From NCBI RefSeq assembly GCF_048771995.1, contig NC_133024.1, forward strand, positions 89,374,501 through 89,438,500: a stretch of DNA of 64,000 bases, written 5' to 3'. Each line of letters begins with the position of its first letter. The first letter of the stretch is position 1. Source of the DNA: Taeniopygia guttata. Taxonomy: Eukaryota; Chordata; Aves; Passeriformes; Estrildidae. Positions 1 to 12,600 of this stretch are shown here, in pieces. The notes beneath the pieces were generated by a model, which ran no database searches, was not told the origin of the DNA, and saw nothing but the letters and a program-made list of their open reading frames with translations. The position numbers and the translations under genes are program-made.

Positions 1-1738
1 ACTCAAAAGAAGATAAAAACTGTGAATGTGGACTAAATAGCATGACAATCGAGAGTATCACTAACCAACAGAAGGTAGAACATTAATTAAGCAAATTATG
101 CAACTAGTAGCCAATGATGCTTGATCTCCTTGTTTGCCAAAACCTATAAACGTAGTTTTGATGACTGGGCAGCTAGCATTTTGTGGGTTACCATCTAGCA
201 CCCCACTTTGCACAAAAAGAATAAAGAAATGGAGGTAGCTTGTCTCAGTGTGTAAATTGCTGCTGCTTACCAAGCAGCAAGCCCTCTTGCAGGACAACAC
301 CTTCCTTCCTTACAGAAGAATCACTGTCTAAACCTATTCCACCTGACAGCAACTGAAGCATTCTCATAATAGAAAAGCAGTAGCCCACATTTTTCCTTCT
401 GACATTTTCCAAGGACATTGGGCGTTTGTCTCTCTGCTATTGTCTAACAAATAAGCAAAAAAATTAAGTCCACAAAATTGACCATATGGTATCTGCATTC
501 TTACCACTTCTAAAAGAAGTATCAGCTCATTGATCACCTAATTGAGATCACCTAAATATCACCTAACTCACAGCTCATTCCTTCCCTCAACCCCATTTTT
601 AATGGCTGGTGGCATAACTAATGTGTCTGGATTTCTCCAGATTCGTTACATTGGATGGGGCTCTGAGCAGCATGGTCTAATGAAAACTGTCCCTGCCCAG
701 AGCAAGACGGTTGGAACCAATCTTTTTGAGATCCCTTCCAACCCAAACTATTCTAAGATTCTATGATTTAATCAAATATTTTGGTTTATATAAAGTTGAC
801 TTGCCCATTAAAACAGCATGAAAAAAAACCATAGCCTGAGATGGTGTAACATTTAAAAATTATTATTTCTTTCAGAAAGAAACTTGAAAAAAAAAAGTAA
901 TCTTTTAAATTTACCACATATTTTTGACCAAAACTGCACAACGCCATGATGTACCAAAGCAAATGCTGTGTCAGACTACATCCATTACTTTGCATAAACT
1001 TCGGCAGAACGAGACTAGCAGTCTAAGCAAGAAACTAGCTTGCTACTGGATTTGCAGACGTGACTGAAATTTGCCCTCCAAAACTCGAAGAAAACCGTAA
1101 CGAGTATGTGATTATGCAGGGAGTGAGGGACCCGCCAGCCCCAGGCGGATACGCGGAGGTCCTGGGAAGGATGCGGTGTCCCATTAACATCCCATGGGCA
1201 CCCCAAATCTGACTCTTCCCGAGCCCCGAGTTTTCCACTACTATCTACAGGCATAGGAACTAGGCTCCAGCACCGTCGTGTGGATGGGTTCAATGTCTTC
1301 AGAACATAAAGCTGACAGCTTTGCCATCACACAGAAGTAACTCTTCAGTAGACGAGATTCAACTTATTACCTGAAATACGCGATGCGCCACGGGAGCGCT
1401 ACGAACAGTGACATCTGAAAACAAGTTTCTGTAACAAGTTCTAAAAGCCTGGCAGCTCTGGGAACTAGACGGCGTGAGGAAGGAGCCCTCATCCCCCCGC
1501 TAACCCGACCCCCACCCTGACGCGGCCCTCACCGGCGCCCGGCACGGACCGGGGGCAGCGCCCAAGCCCCGCAGCGAGGGCAGCGAGCTACAGGCGGTAC
1601 TTCCATCTCTTCGCACGGTGCAACCACCACCGTCCTTCCCCTCGCAGTACCGGCGCTGCCGGACCCCTCCGTCCCCTCAGCCGCGCCGGGCTCACCCCCG
1701 GCACAGGGGCTGCTCCCCGCACCGCGGAGGGAACTTAC
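1..1738 (-). other. SEPTIN10: SEPTIN10 intron 1 (promoter-proximal part)
   Basis: This stretch follows the splice donor of the SEPTIN10 first coding exon on the minus strand, so it should be the start of intron 1. The acceptor and the remaining exons lie before the window. It contains a CR1 fragment (about 630-770). I see no further exon: the short ORFs here match nothing I recognise and have no convincing splice sites. The GC-rich part from about 1440 onward is the edge of the CpG island. The assignment is inferred from the exon 1 call. Confidence 0.7.
630..770 (+). repeat. CR1 LINE 3'-end fragment
   Basis: The sequence reads like the 3' end of an avian CR1 in forward orientation. It runs through 'catggtctaatgaaaactgt', 'ttggaaccaatc' and 'cccttccaaccc', and ends with 'ttctaagattctatgatt', the degenerate 8-bp terminal repeat typical of CR1 3' ends. 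It is truncated at the 5' side, as most CR1 copies are. The left boundary is approximate. Confidence 0.8.
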
Positions 1739-1768
1739 CAGGTGCCCGTCGGCATCGGAAGCGGCCAT
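1739..1768 (-). CDS. SEPTIN10: Septin-10, first coding exon (10 codons)
   Basis: On the minus strand the ATG at 1768-1766 opens MAASDADGHL and the exon ends exactly at a codon boundary before a consensus donor, CTG|GTAAGT (intron starts at 1738). As I recall it, human septin-10 begins MASSEVARHL before its first junction: the same length, the same phase and a similar sequence. Septin-10 is a SEPT6-group GTP-binding cytoskeletal protein that joins hetero-oligomeric septin filaments. The GTPase domain is encoded by exons outside the window. Divergence from SOWAHC across a 334 bp gap matches the human locus. The call rests on a short peptide plus synteny; another septin of the same group is the main alternative. 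Confidence 0.82.
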
Positions 1769-1977
1769 AGCCCCGCCAGAGAGACACACAAGGATGGAGT
1801 AGAGCCGGGAGAGAAGGACGCAACCAAAACTGCCGCCGAAGGGGAGAGCCACGCGGCGGGGAGGAGCGCGGGGAGGGGCCGCGGCCGCGGCTCCGCCGCC
1901 GGGGGCGGGCACTGTTGGCGGGCGCCTCCCGGCCGGAGGGCGGCGCGGTGCCGCCGCCGCGGCCGTGATTGCCGGGC

Positions 1978-2067
1978 ATGCTGCCGCCGGGAGGAGGGGC
2001 TCGGGCAGCGGCGGCTCTACCGCGCCCGCACCACCACTGCCACCACCATCACCAGCGGCGGCAGTAG
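1978..2067 (+). other. Upstream ORF in the SOWAHC leader (29 codons)
   Basis: An ATG at 1978, out of frame with SOWAHC, opens a 29-codon frame ending in TAG at 2065-2067, 35 nt before the SOWAHC start. The short product is Pro/Ala-rich with a His-rich tail (HHHCHHHH). A second, minimal uORF (ATG GGG TAG) sits at 2086-2094. They would matter only if transcription starts upstream of 1978, which I cannot show. No function is claimed for the peptide. Confidence 0.45.
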
Positions 2068-2102
2068 CAGGAGCGCCGCGGCGCGATGGGGTAGCGGCGG
2101 CG

Positions 2103-3599
2103 ATGGCGGAGCCGGCGGAGCTGCAGCAGGAGTCAGTGGTGCGGTTCCTGGCGGCGCGGGGCGGGCGGGCGCGCAACGCGGAGCTGCTGGAGCATTTCCG
2201 GGACTGGCTGAACCCCGCGGAGCCCTCCCGCCGCGCCGCCGTCCGGCATCGCTTCAAGGAGCTGGTCAACGCAGTGGCCACCGTGCGCCAGGAGCCCGGC
2301 ACCGGCGTCAAGTACGTGCACCTCCGCCGCCGGTACTGCGTCCCCGAGCCCCCCGCCGCCGCCCCTCCGACCCCCGGGGAGCAGGAGCCGGCGGCGGAGA
2401 GCAGCGCGAAGCAGCTGAGCCCGCCGCCCTCCCCGCGGGCTGGCGCTGAGGAGACGCCGCCGGCAACAGGCGAGGATGCCGGCAGCCGCCCGCAGCCCCC
2501 GGGGCAGCGGGGCGAGCCGCCCCAGCCGAGCCCGGCGGTGGCTGGAAGCCAGCGGAGGGGCTCCCGGCGGGAGCCACCGCCCGGGCGCGGCGAAGGCGGC
2601 GGCGGAGGCGAGGAGACCGCGATAGCGACGGGCCCGGGGCGGCCCCCGGCGACGGATGAGGAGGGAGCGGCCGGGGCGGCGGCGCAGGGCGGCGGCCGGC
2701 GGAGCCTGCGGGAGGCGGCGCGGGGCAGCTCTCCCCAGCTGAAACGCGGCGCCCTCCCCGGCGGGGGCCGCGGCCGCGACTCGGACAGCGCCTCGGTGGC
2801 CTCGTCCTCCGCCGAGGAAGAGGGGAGCACCACCGGCTCCGTGGCACTGGACCCCCTGGAGCACGCCTGGATGCTATCGGCCTCGGACGGGCGGTGGGAG
2901 AGCTTGGAGGGGCTGCTGAGCTGCGAGCCGGCCCTGCTTTGCAAGCGGGACTTTATCACCGGCTTCACCGTGCTGCACTGGGCCGCCAAGCACGGGCGGC
3001 AGGAGCTGCTGGCCACGCTGGTCAACTTCGCCCAGCGGCACGGGCTGCCCGTGGACATCAACGCCCGCACGAGCGGCGGGCACACGGCGCTGCACATCGC
3101 CGCCATGCACGGCCACGCCGAGGTCGTGAAGCTGCTGGTGGGAGCCTACGACGCCGACGTGGACATCCGCGATTACAGCGGGCGCAAGGCTGCGCAGTAC
3201 CTGCAACAGGGCACCTCGGGGGACATGCGGAACCTCGTGGGGGCCCTGGAGGAGGAGGAGGAAGAGGAAGGGAATGCTGGCAATGGGAGCGGGCGCTGGA
3301 GGCTCTCCAAGGTGTTGCCATCAAATCTCATGAACTACCGACTCTCCCACCACCATCACGGCGCTGGGGAGGAAGCTGAAGGTACCGATGGGGCAGCGAT
3401 GCCGGGCAAAGGCAAGGAGATGACCAGGAAAGCATCTGGCAGCGGACGGATGAAGCCTCGGCTTAATAAGATCCGCTTCAGGACTCAGATCATCCACAAC
3501 ACGCCCTCCTTTCGTGGTGACGCTGAGGAGGAAGAGCATGAGGAGAAATCCCTGAAATCATCATTCAAGCTCAGGCCAAAGTCCAATGTGTTTGGATAA
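2103..3599 (+). CDS. SOWAHC: Ankyrin repeat protein SOWAHC (sosondowah family member C)
   Basis: This is an intronless coding exon of 498 aa, close to the roughly 525 aa of human SOWAHC (formerly ANKRD57). The start at 2103 has a strong Kozak context (gcggcgATGG) and begins the conserved N-terminal SOWAH module (about residues 4-80: SVVRFLAARGGR..., HFRDWL..., KYVHLRRRY), predicted to be winged-helix-like. Residues 81-245 are Pro/Gly/Ala/Ser-rich and probably disordered. The conserved block PLEHAWMLSASDG (251-263) leads into ankyrin repeats: FTVLHWAAKHGRQELLATLV (288-307), HTALHIAAMHGHAEVVKLLV (327-346) and a partial third repeat with DYSGRKAAQYL (357-367). An acidic run (382-389) and a basic tail follow. 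The frame stays open upstream to 1965, but only GTG is available there, so 2103 is preferred. The molecular function is poorly characterised in vertebrates. The gene lies divergent from SEPTIN10 in the same CpG island. Confidence 0.96.
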   Translation: MAEPAELQQESVVRFLAARGGRARNAELLEHFRDWLNPAEPSRRAAVRHRFKELVNAVATVRQEPGTGVKYVHLRRRYCVPEPPAAAPPTPGEQEPAAESSAKQLSPPPSPRAGAEETPPATGEDAGSRPQPPGQRGEPPQPSPAVAGSQRRGSRREPPPGRGEGGGGGEETAIATGPGRPPATDEEGAAGAAAQGGGRRSLREAARGSSPQLKRGALPGGGRGRDSDSASVASSSAEEEGSTTGSVALDPLEHAWMLSASDGRWESLEGLLSCEPALLCKRDFITGFTVLHWAAKHGRQELLATLVNFAQRHGLPVDINARTSGGHTALHIAAMHGHAEVVKLLVGAYDADVDIRDYSGRKAAQYLQQGTSGDMRNLVGALEEEEEEEGNAGNGSGRWRLSKVLPSNLMNYRLSHHHHGAGEEAEGTDGAAMPGKGKEMTRKASGSGRMKPRLNKIRFRTQIIHNTPSFRGDAEEEEHEEKSLKSSFKLRPKSNVFG

Positions 3600-6500
3600 G
3601 GCCGGGGAGCAGGAGGTCTGGGAGGTGGATGCACGGACCAAAGTGCCCTCAGGTGTAGCACAGAAGGTGAGGCAGGTACGAGTGGGTGCTCATCGACACT
3701 CGTGGACTCTGGCCAGAAGGGTCCTGAGTATCTTGCATTAACTCCCAGCTCGGTGTAGTCAGTGAGCCCAGCGGGTCAACAGGGCTCTGGGAGCTGTTGC
3801 TTCAGCCGGGCCCTCGGTGCTGAAATGGGAGGCAGTGGGTGGGTTGAGAAACACTGGGGTGTTTAAAAGCTGTGCTCCTTTCTCTCTAAAAGCAGGCTTT
3901 GGGATCGTAAACCTGTGTTAGTGGATCTACTAGGATTAGTGAGGTGAGTGGGGGAAAGAAAAGTGCAAATGCTTTACTCTTACATTATTGACTGGTATTA
4001 TAAACTATCAGCAAACAAGTTGCTATGTCAGAAGAACACCTCAGTAATATACAAGTATACCTTAAGTTTCTCTTTAACAGCAATACCACCTGGCACAATA
4101 TGGAGTTGGGTACACAAAATTGGTACAGAATGGTTTCCTGTCAGAATCCAAGCTTCAATCCATCAAAGAGTTGAGCCTGTGTTGACTTTATGCATTGAAA
4201 ATTGCTTGATTTGACAACATTAATATATTACTAAAAAAAATAATACATTGCACTGCAAGCAATGAATAAAGTTAACTATGTGCAGAAGTCTTTGCTGTCT
4301 GAGGTACTACTGAGCTAGCTTATCACTCTTGGAATACTAATACAAGATAATAGAAACAGAGTTTTTATATATATTTGGTATCTTATGTTTTGTCTTGGGC
4401 AAAGCAATTTTATTTTAATCACTGTGAATTCTCAAGTGCCAGACCTAGCGCAGTTCCAGTTATTAAGTCTGGTCAATTCTTGTTAATGTTCTTTGTGTAA
4501 CTCACTGCATTTAAAATCAGAAAATTGTGTTGTATGTTACCTGTGAAAGTTGTTCTCTTTTAGAATAGAAGAGCACAGACACCATTGCATGACATCTTCA
4601 TGAAACTCTGATATGGTTCTGTAATGTAATAGCTACAGGTCTGTGTTCACTGGTAACTTGTGTGCCAATCCCTTCAACTTACACTGTGCAGAAATAGAGA
4701 AAAAATAAAAGGGGAAGGAAAAAAAAAAAGGTAGGTTTGTGAATTCATATGTAGAGTGAAAAATTAGAACTCCAAAACTCAATCCCTGTTAATCATTCTG
4801 AATAAAGCAGTATAATTACATATTCTAGTTAAGTGGTGGCAGTGGTGTTTGAGTTCTTTTAAACCTGTGTTTCTAGAGAAGTGATAGCCAGGGCTTTGAA
4901 CTGTTGTTTGACAGCCTAGTGAGTCTTAATCTGATTGACGAGCCTATCCGTCTGCTAAAGCTTTCGGGAACCTTGAATTTTGTTTCTCTGCTTTAAAGGT
5001 AGAGTTCCAGTCAAATCTAGGAGACAGATTTATATCCATATTCAGCTTTCCTTAAGAGCTGAGGTATTGAGCTGACCCTGGATCCTGAATGCTGCTCAGT
5101 GTAGCAGCTCATCCGTGTTTGGTTGTTAAACTATGGCCAGTTTCAATGCAGCATCTGTCAAAGCATGTTTAGAGTTGGCTTCCTTAGGATGCATGTGCAT
5201 GCCTGGCCTGTAGCTAACCACAAGTAGATAGGCTTTGACATGTTAAAATCCAAATTTGAGACACTGATTAAATGCATGCCACAAGCTGTAGAACACCTCA
5301 CAGGAAAAATTCTGCTGCTGGGAGTGTGCACTTTTGAGGTAAAGCCAGGTCTGTGGCTGTTGTAGCAACGGGAAGGAAGTGTTACTGATGCATTGGCATC
5401 AGACTTTCCATGCAGACAAACAGCCACTTTCTGCACTTCATGTCAAAACCTAATAAATGACAGTGTTTGCACAGGCATGCAAGTGACACTTAACTATTTC
5501 TGGAAAAAGCTGCATTAAAAATAATAATAGAACCTCTGCATAGGTGCTGGTCGTTAGTTCTGTGTAAAAGGACTAGAAATTACAGAGAGGTTCAGCTTTA
5601 GTTTACAATTTATAAGCTATAACGTTATAGATTTCATGTGCCTTCATTTTGGGTTGGTTGCCACAAATGCAATGGATAAAATCAGTCTTGCAAAGCGCTT
5701 TTTCTTTATGTCTGTGGGATGGGACCAGAAATTTTCCCTCAGTCCTCTCTGTTTAAACTGTACACTTGTACAGTGGGGTGTCTGAAACAGGGAGGATTAA
5801 TCATACATATTACGATGTAGAGCTGATTCTGTTGTAACAGGAAAGATAATTAGATGCCTAAGTCTTAAACTTTTCTCTGCGAGATTAATAGGTTTTTAGA
5901 CTTCTGTAGGAAAGAAGTTTTCTGACTGGACACTTAAAACGTGAGTATTCTTCAGTATGGGCACATTTGAATGGAGCATATATTCCATGCAACTACTGAT
6001 GTCCAAACCTTATTAAAATTGTTTTCTGCTTTGAGAGTTTAGAGTTCTTCCATACAGGCTGTTGGGTGAAGTGTTTCTCTCTTCACATGTAGGTAGCAAA
6101 GAATTGCACAAAAATACCAAGTCTTAGACAGCTATTGGGTTCCAGGGAAATAATTTTAGGGTTTTGAATAGAGCGCACCTTGGATTTTAAGAGGTTAACT
6201 TAAATATAATATTACATAATACAGTAGAAATTTGCAAATTGTTAAGGGAACTTGAAAAATTATGAAAAGATGCCTCATTTATAACTCATTATTTGAAGTA
6301 TCAAAGTGAAAATGCTGATCCACTGATACTGTTTAGCTGTCAGTTAATGAAATTCACCATAATGGTCTAAAGGTCTTTGCAAGGTGGGGTGCAACAGAAA
6401 AAATATCTCTTTTGGTGTTTAAGATATACAAAAGAATGGCTGGATAACCACTTGTGTCTCTCTGCGCTATGGGAATAAAGCACTTTGATTTCACATTATG

Positions 6501-6690
6501 ACTTGTCACATTCCACATGGTTACTTTTTATAATATGACCTAAAACTTAATGGGGTTTTTTTTGAGGTAGGAAAGACTTGATGCCCTATTTCAGTATATT
6601 TGCAGTCCAAAGGTATGCTTGAGTCAAATATTTTGGATACATTGCCTAGAAAGATGTGACTGAAATAAAGTTGTATGGTACAGAAAACTG
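3600..6690 (+). other. SOWAHC: SOWAHC 3' UTR and downstream region
   Basis: After the stop codon the sequence leaves the CpG island and becomes AT-rich with no credible ORF. AATAAA signals on the plus strand occur at 4265-4270, 4801-4806, 6474-6479 and 6664-6669. The human gene has a long 3' UTR, so several alternative ends are possible. Which site is used cannot be decided here. The region contains no interspersed repeat that I recognise, which is compatible with an exonic 3' UTR. Confidence 0.55.
6474..6479 (+). terminator. Candidate distal polyadenylation signal of SOWAHC
   Basis: A canonical AATAAA is followed within about 30 nt by a T-rich and TG-containing stretch. A second AATAAA lies at 6664-6669, and earlier candidates are at 4265-4270 and 4801-4806. 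The choice among them is unsupported without transcript data. Confidence 0.35.
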
Positions 6691-9600
6691 GAGCACTTAC
6701 TGGTATCTTTGTAATGGTACTCCTGAAGTTACTGAATGTGTTTGTTCACTTTTTATGATGGTCTGTAAGGCAGCAAGACTAATGTAACATATGGTATCTT
6801 TTTTTTTGTACTTTATGTTCAAAAAATTTTAGAGGCCTGGAAGCCTGTTGGGTTTTATTAATACACTTTTTGTGGTTGTCTCTCTGAATGGTTATGAGTT
6901 GAGAATCTGTAAGGTTTAGTTTTACAAAATAAAAAGAGCCCATGAATGCTCTGAATTGGCTCCTGTATGCTGCATACTTAGGTGAATATTGGCTGTTAAA
7001 ACTATCTACTGGTTTGTGTTGGTTTTTTTTCATTATCAGGATGTGTGATGCTGTCTAGCACTCAGGCAGTAAGACATGGAAAAAATATAGTAAAATATAG
7101 TAAAGCAAGACAGTAACATTTTTATTTGGTAGCTGCTTTCTAATTTATGTCAATTTAAATGAAGACACGACAATTTTTGTTGTAGACAAATATGTCAAAA
7201 TAAGGGCCTGGGAGAGTGACATTGCTTAACTTAAAATAGTATACTGACCTTACTTCTGTGCAGCTTAATATCTCTGACTCTGGAAAGACTAATACTAGTT
7301 TTAGTCACTGTGTAAAGGTCAACACCTACTTAAAAAGGGCTTAGGATTAAGGTATTTTATAATGCGTGTTAACTACAGCTGGTGGCTACTGTAAAGGGAA
7401 GTTTCATCAGCAATCTAGACTGTGGGATTTTGAAAATTCTTTAAAGCTGTTGCCTTACCAGAAGATATGTTAAAACCTCATGTGGCCAGTAGCTCCTAAC
7501 AGACATCCAGATTTTTGCTTAAACTGAAAAAAATCACAGCTGTTACCAAGCTTGTGGATCAGGATGCATGCAGCTCCAAGCCAAGTAACTCTAAATCAGT
7601 GGTATGGTGACACAAGTGAAAGAAGAAGGGAGGAGGAAGTGTTCTTGGAAACTTTGGAGAGAACGGAGGCACGTGAAAGCAGCTGAGGTTATGGGGGAAG
7701 TGGACAACTTGGTAGAAGAGCAGTCTCCATGAGGCTTGCTGATCATGCCATGGCTTGACTAGTTCTTTAGAAAACTGTATCTCAACATGCATCCCTTCTC
7801 CTAAAGAGTAATAGTTGACAGAGACAACTTGCTGAGAGCTCTTAACATAAATTAATGTCTGATGCTAAGTATTTTAGTTGGACCTCTTACCAACATTTCT
7901 TTGCAAAAGCACAAACAACTCTTGTGTTTAGTGTAGCTACAGCTGTTGCAGCACAGTCCTGATACATCAGAATAGCCCAACGTAACTTCAGGCTTCTCAC
8001 TGGAAGAGAAGCTGTTCAGCATTGCATTGCTAACATATTTTTCCATTAGCTAGAAAGGAGGGCTAAGGAGATTACTGTCCTGACTTAATACACCTTGAGT
8101 TATACAGAATGCATGTGAACCTGAAGGCAATAGGCTAAACTTCAGACACTTCATCTAGGAAAAAAGTAGTTGAGTTATGCATTTTGTTTCCTTGTTGGCA
8201 TTGAAGATAAAAAAAACTTACGTACTTTCATTTTTTCATGTCCTCGTCTGAGTGTGCAAAGGAGGAAGAAATTGGAGATTAATAGAAGGGATTAGGAGTG
8301 GGGCTAGCTTTTTGATTTGGGCTAAACTGTGAACAGTTTGACAGAAAAAATGAAACATGATTTTGAATTCCTAGTTTTGTTATAATGAAACATCATTTTA
8401 CAGCTGTTCCACAATTTACGATTTTTCCATTTAGCCAAACTTATTGTTGACATGTCCTAATGTGCACTCATTTGGAAAACCTGACCCAACCTACTAGGTT
8501 TTGTGTCTGCTTTTAATAAAACTGTGTTACAAGTCAGGTGTTAGGTAGTTCATGTCCTGTGGTAAAATCTCGAAGAAGCCATATTCTGAGACTTTCACAA
8601 GGAGTGAAGCTGCAAGTGGCACATGAGATGCCCTTAGAGCAGGTAAGACTTAGGTCAAGGTGCAAAAGCATTCCGTGTTCTTTCAGCTAGACCAGCCATG
8701 CCAAATGAACCATTGTAGTGTATTTAGGTGTACCTGCCCTTCTGCATAGACAGCTGTAAACTGTCCCCTCCCCTGGGTTGCTGGGGGCAAGTCACATTAA
8801 TCAATTTTAACCTGCCCTTGTTTCATTAAGAGGCATTTGGCAAACCCACAGTGGGACTGGCAAGAGTGACGGAAGTGAACAGAACCGTGTCCATGCATGG
8901 CTCTGCATCAGTGCTGGAAAATTATTGAAGCTGATCAGTCTAAAGCAGAAGTGCTGTAGAATGTATCCTTGCATCAACCCTTGTCCATGAAAAGAGATTT
9001 GTAAACCTAATCTCAAATGCTACTAACTACCAGAATAATTCAGTCATGTGGGCTGTATCCGGGCATTTCCTCAGTACTTCTCTGCTGAAGCCAGAAGCCT
9101 TTCACTTTTTCTGGCTGGCTGTTGAGCTCTCCCACTTATTTCACTTAAGAGTGCCTGAGAAACTGGTAGTAGGGTAGGCATAAATAACATGTCTTTTTTA
9201 AAGCTGGGTGGGGTGATGGTTGTTTGGGTGGAGTGGCTGACTATTCTGGAACTGTGGTGGGGGATTTCCTTTTAAAAGAGAGATAAAGTATGTCTGCAAT
9301 ATATGTTGAGGCACAAAAATCCCTTGGGACATTTCATACTAAAGAGGTGCTGTCCCTTTTACTGCTTTAAATATAGAAAGACAAAATTAACTGTACAGAC
9401 TTCGGAAGGTGTCTCTGTTCACTGGATGTATGCTTGGATGATATACAGCATCCAAGTACCAGAAAATATGTTTGTAACATTGAATATATAAGGACATCTA
9501 TATTTGCTATTTCTTTTCCTTGTTACATGTGGCGTAATATCTTACTATAGATCTATCTTATGGAAATGTCTGTGACAGTTTGGGACAGTATAATTAAAGG

Positions 9601-12600
9601 AATGTAGGTATGTCCTGCTGGTTCAGCTGCTTTCACGGCAGGACCATTAGCTACCAAACTCACACTTGTTTTCTGCATCTTGAAGCATCCCCTTCTGCCA
9701 CAGCTGGGCTGGGTGAAACAGACTGGGTGTCATAGATGCCACCCCTGCAGTCTACAGCTGCACAGTGTGGGCTCCAGCACTGGTAAGTCTGAGGCCTTTT
9801 GAAGCTGCTGGCAGTTCTTTGGGTGGGGATTGAAGCTGAGATGCTACATCATATTGACATTTACACAGGTATTATGCTTTCACATGTGAATAAATGACAT
9901 GAACTGAACTATGGGTGAAACTGGAGGGCTGAGAAGACTTCTGGTGTTGAATGGTGCCAAGTACTTCATATAGCTGACATAGCTAATCAACAGCCTGTTA
10001 GAAATCTCTAGCTACTGACAGAATTCAACTGCATCAACACTGAACAGTAGCTACAGGAAACTAAAGAGTTGCTGCAAGATTATCATATCTGTTCATAAGA
10101 TACATCATTGTTCTTAAAGATATCTTATTAAGGATATCTTTCTTTTGCAAAATCAGTTACTTGTATCATGGGTAAGACCTTGCAGTACTACATCCCTAGT
10201 ATGTCTTTTAAGGCCTGTATAGTAAGTCACTGACAGCTGTCAGTATGCTAGGCAGTGTTAGGCTTTTGGGTATTAACTTGAAATTTTATCAACTTTGAAA
10301 GTCTGCTTCAAGTTACTGCAATAATCTCAACTTCCTTGTAGCCAAATTTTTTTTTCCTGGAATAATTAAAGAGCTGGGCAGTTCTTGAACTTGTGTATGC
10401 AAGAGAAATGTGGTAGTGGCCTTTATCCAGTGTTTACATTTGTGGGGCTTAAACAGAATGAGAACCCAAACCTTTTCCCAGATCTGGAGTAAATTTATCT
10501 GAAGCAATGTTTGCAAACAGGCAAACATTTGAGCAGAGACTTCTGCTGTAGGCATTGCGGACTTCATTTTCTCTCCGATATATCAGTGGTACAGAATAGC
10601 AGTTATTATTTTTTACATCATTGCAAAGTTTACGTTTTAGCTCAGAACAGAACAAATCAGAGAGTTCTAAATTAAACTGTGATTCTTTCTAGACTGGAAC
10701 CTTGGCTAAAGACAAAGCAACTAATTTTCCACTAGGTATCAAAGTCCTGCTATGAAAAAGTCTGCTGAGTGTGCTTGGCAAAGCACAGAGCCCTTGGGAT
10801 CGCAGTGCTGTGCATCTTTATCCTCTTCTTTCCCAACTACTTCCTATACGTCCCCTTTTTTCTCTCTTTCTCTTTTTTTTAGTTGCTTGAATTCTATAAA
10901 TACTGATAATTAGATCTACAAAGCTCAGAAAATGGGGATGCTTCAAATAAAGATATCTCTGTATTAAGAATTAAATTGAAAAAGTAAATATAAGCTTTCC
11001 TTTTCCACTTGAAATTTTAGGAGTGGAAAGAACAAAAATTGTGTTGATGATAAAGGTCTCCACATGCATCATTTTAATTATAACAGAGACAAAACTAAAA
11101 GTTGGTGGGCAAATGTGGAAAAAGACCACACTTTCTGTTTGAGGTTTTAGCGTTGTGTACCTTAAAGTCAACACTGTGAATCATATTCTGCTTTGAATAA
11201 GAAACACTGCACATAGTTCACAGGATTTCCAATTATTATTTCATTAATCATGTCAAAAGTAGTATCTTTTACAGAGGTCCTTAGTGGGATTTATGGCTAA
11301 CTGGAATGCCCACATCATTTTCTTACAGGTGAGTCCCTTTTGATCCCTGTGTAACTGAATCTACATTCTGGAAAATTTTTCTTCACATCCTGTTGAAAGT
11401 AGAATACTGTAACTTTTCAGATGACTAACATTTTGAAAGTTCACTTTCCTACACACCCTTCAAACTGAAATGCCTGTTGTAAAGACAATGGGGAAAAAAA
11501 AGCAACCTGATTCAGACATGCCAGTACACACAGTGAGAAAGCAGTATAGGGCACAGCTCCTGGCTTTGTAACTGCTGAATGATTTTAATATTCCACATTC
11601 CAGGCTAGTGATTTTCTGGTTTAAATCCCTCTGACCTGTTACAGTAGTAGGTCAGTAATGAAGAATTACCTACTCTCAGAATACTGCTTTTTCACCAGAG
11701 TTCTTTTTGGAAAGGGAATGTTGCCATAAGCTGTGGAGTTCTTGTTGCCAATGCTGCCAGTGTGACTTTTTTTTTAATGGTTCCTTGCAGGTTTATAAAA
11801 GTTTGCCTGCCTGTTTGACTTGAGCTTGAATGGAAACAACAGGAAAATGATACTGAAGAAGTGAAAATGGATTGAGTGGGAGAGGAGGAAATGCATTAAG
11901 CTGTCAAAACTTGTTCTGATGATGTTGTACAGTCAGTATCCCAAAATATCAGATGTTCAAGTACAGGAAAAGATGTAGCTCCTCACCTACAGTCCCTAGA
12001 ATTTTTATAGCCAGCTTAAATGGTGGCAGCCAGGCAGGGATCATGCCTGCAAAATAGATCAAATGTATGCAGACACATACAAAAAATAAAACCCCAGTCA
12101 TAATGCTCTTGTCTAGATGTTTTCCTACTTATCCCTAGCACCTCACTACAACTTTCCTGGGAGCCAGTCAACTAATTTCAAAATGAGAATATTTCTGGAA
12201 CATTTGACATTCATGAAATTTCAAATAACATCAAAGAGATATCATTAAATCTTCAAATCTTTATCCTTGAAACTCAGTTTAAAGAACACAATTGTATTCA
12301 GGCTTAACTGATAAAATATTCTTGGGAAGGAACTTAAGCCCAGCCTAGTCAATGAATGTATGTGGAAATCAGTGTGTGACTGCAAGACAGGCTGCAAGGC
12401 TTTAGCTGGCAACTTGCATTTATATCCTGGCATGGATAGCTAACTGCCCTAATGATGAGTGCTACAGAAAATCTACTATGTGTGCCTAAGAAACTAATTG
12501 CTGAAAAAAATACTTCTGTTGAAAAAATTGGTTTTTGAAATTTTGTCTAATTTTTCAGTGTAATTTTAACTGTCCACCAGTTAATAATCAAATTGACCCT

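Larger units (their letters stand above)
1440..3300. promoter_or_regulatory. CpG island / bidirectional SEPTIN10-SOWAHC promoter
   Basis: The sequence changes abruptly from AT-rich to very GC- and CpG-rich. The island covers the SEPTIN10 first exon, the intergenic gap and most of the SOWAHC coding region. The gap between the two start codons (1769-2102) contains a GC box 'gggggcgggc' at 1901-1910 and other G-rich Sp1-type sites, and no obvious TATA box, as expected of a housekeeping bidirectional promoter. Human SEPTIN10 and SOWAHC are also divergent neighbours. Transcription start sites cannot be placed from sequence alone. Confidence 0.85.

Noticed and set aside
1529..3106. A 525-codon minus-strand open frame opposite SOWAHC
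   Set aside because: It is a mirror of the GC-rich SOWAHC exon and island, with low-complexity Pro/Ala/Arg/Ser composition. Only its ten codons at 1739-1768 are real, as the SEPTIN10 exon, and they are followed by a splice donor.
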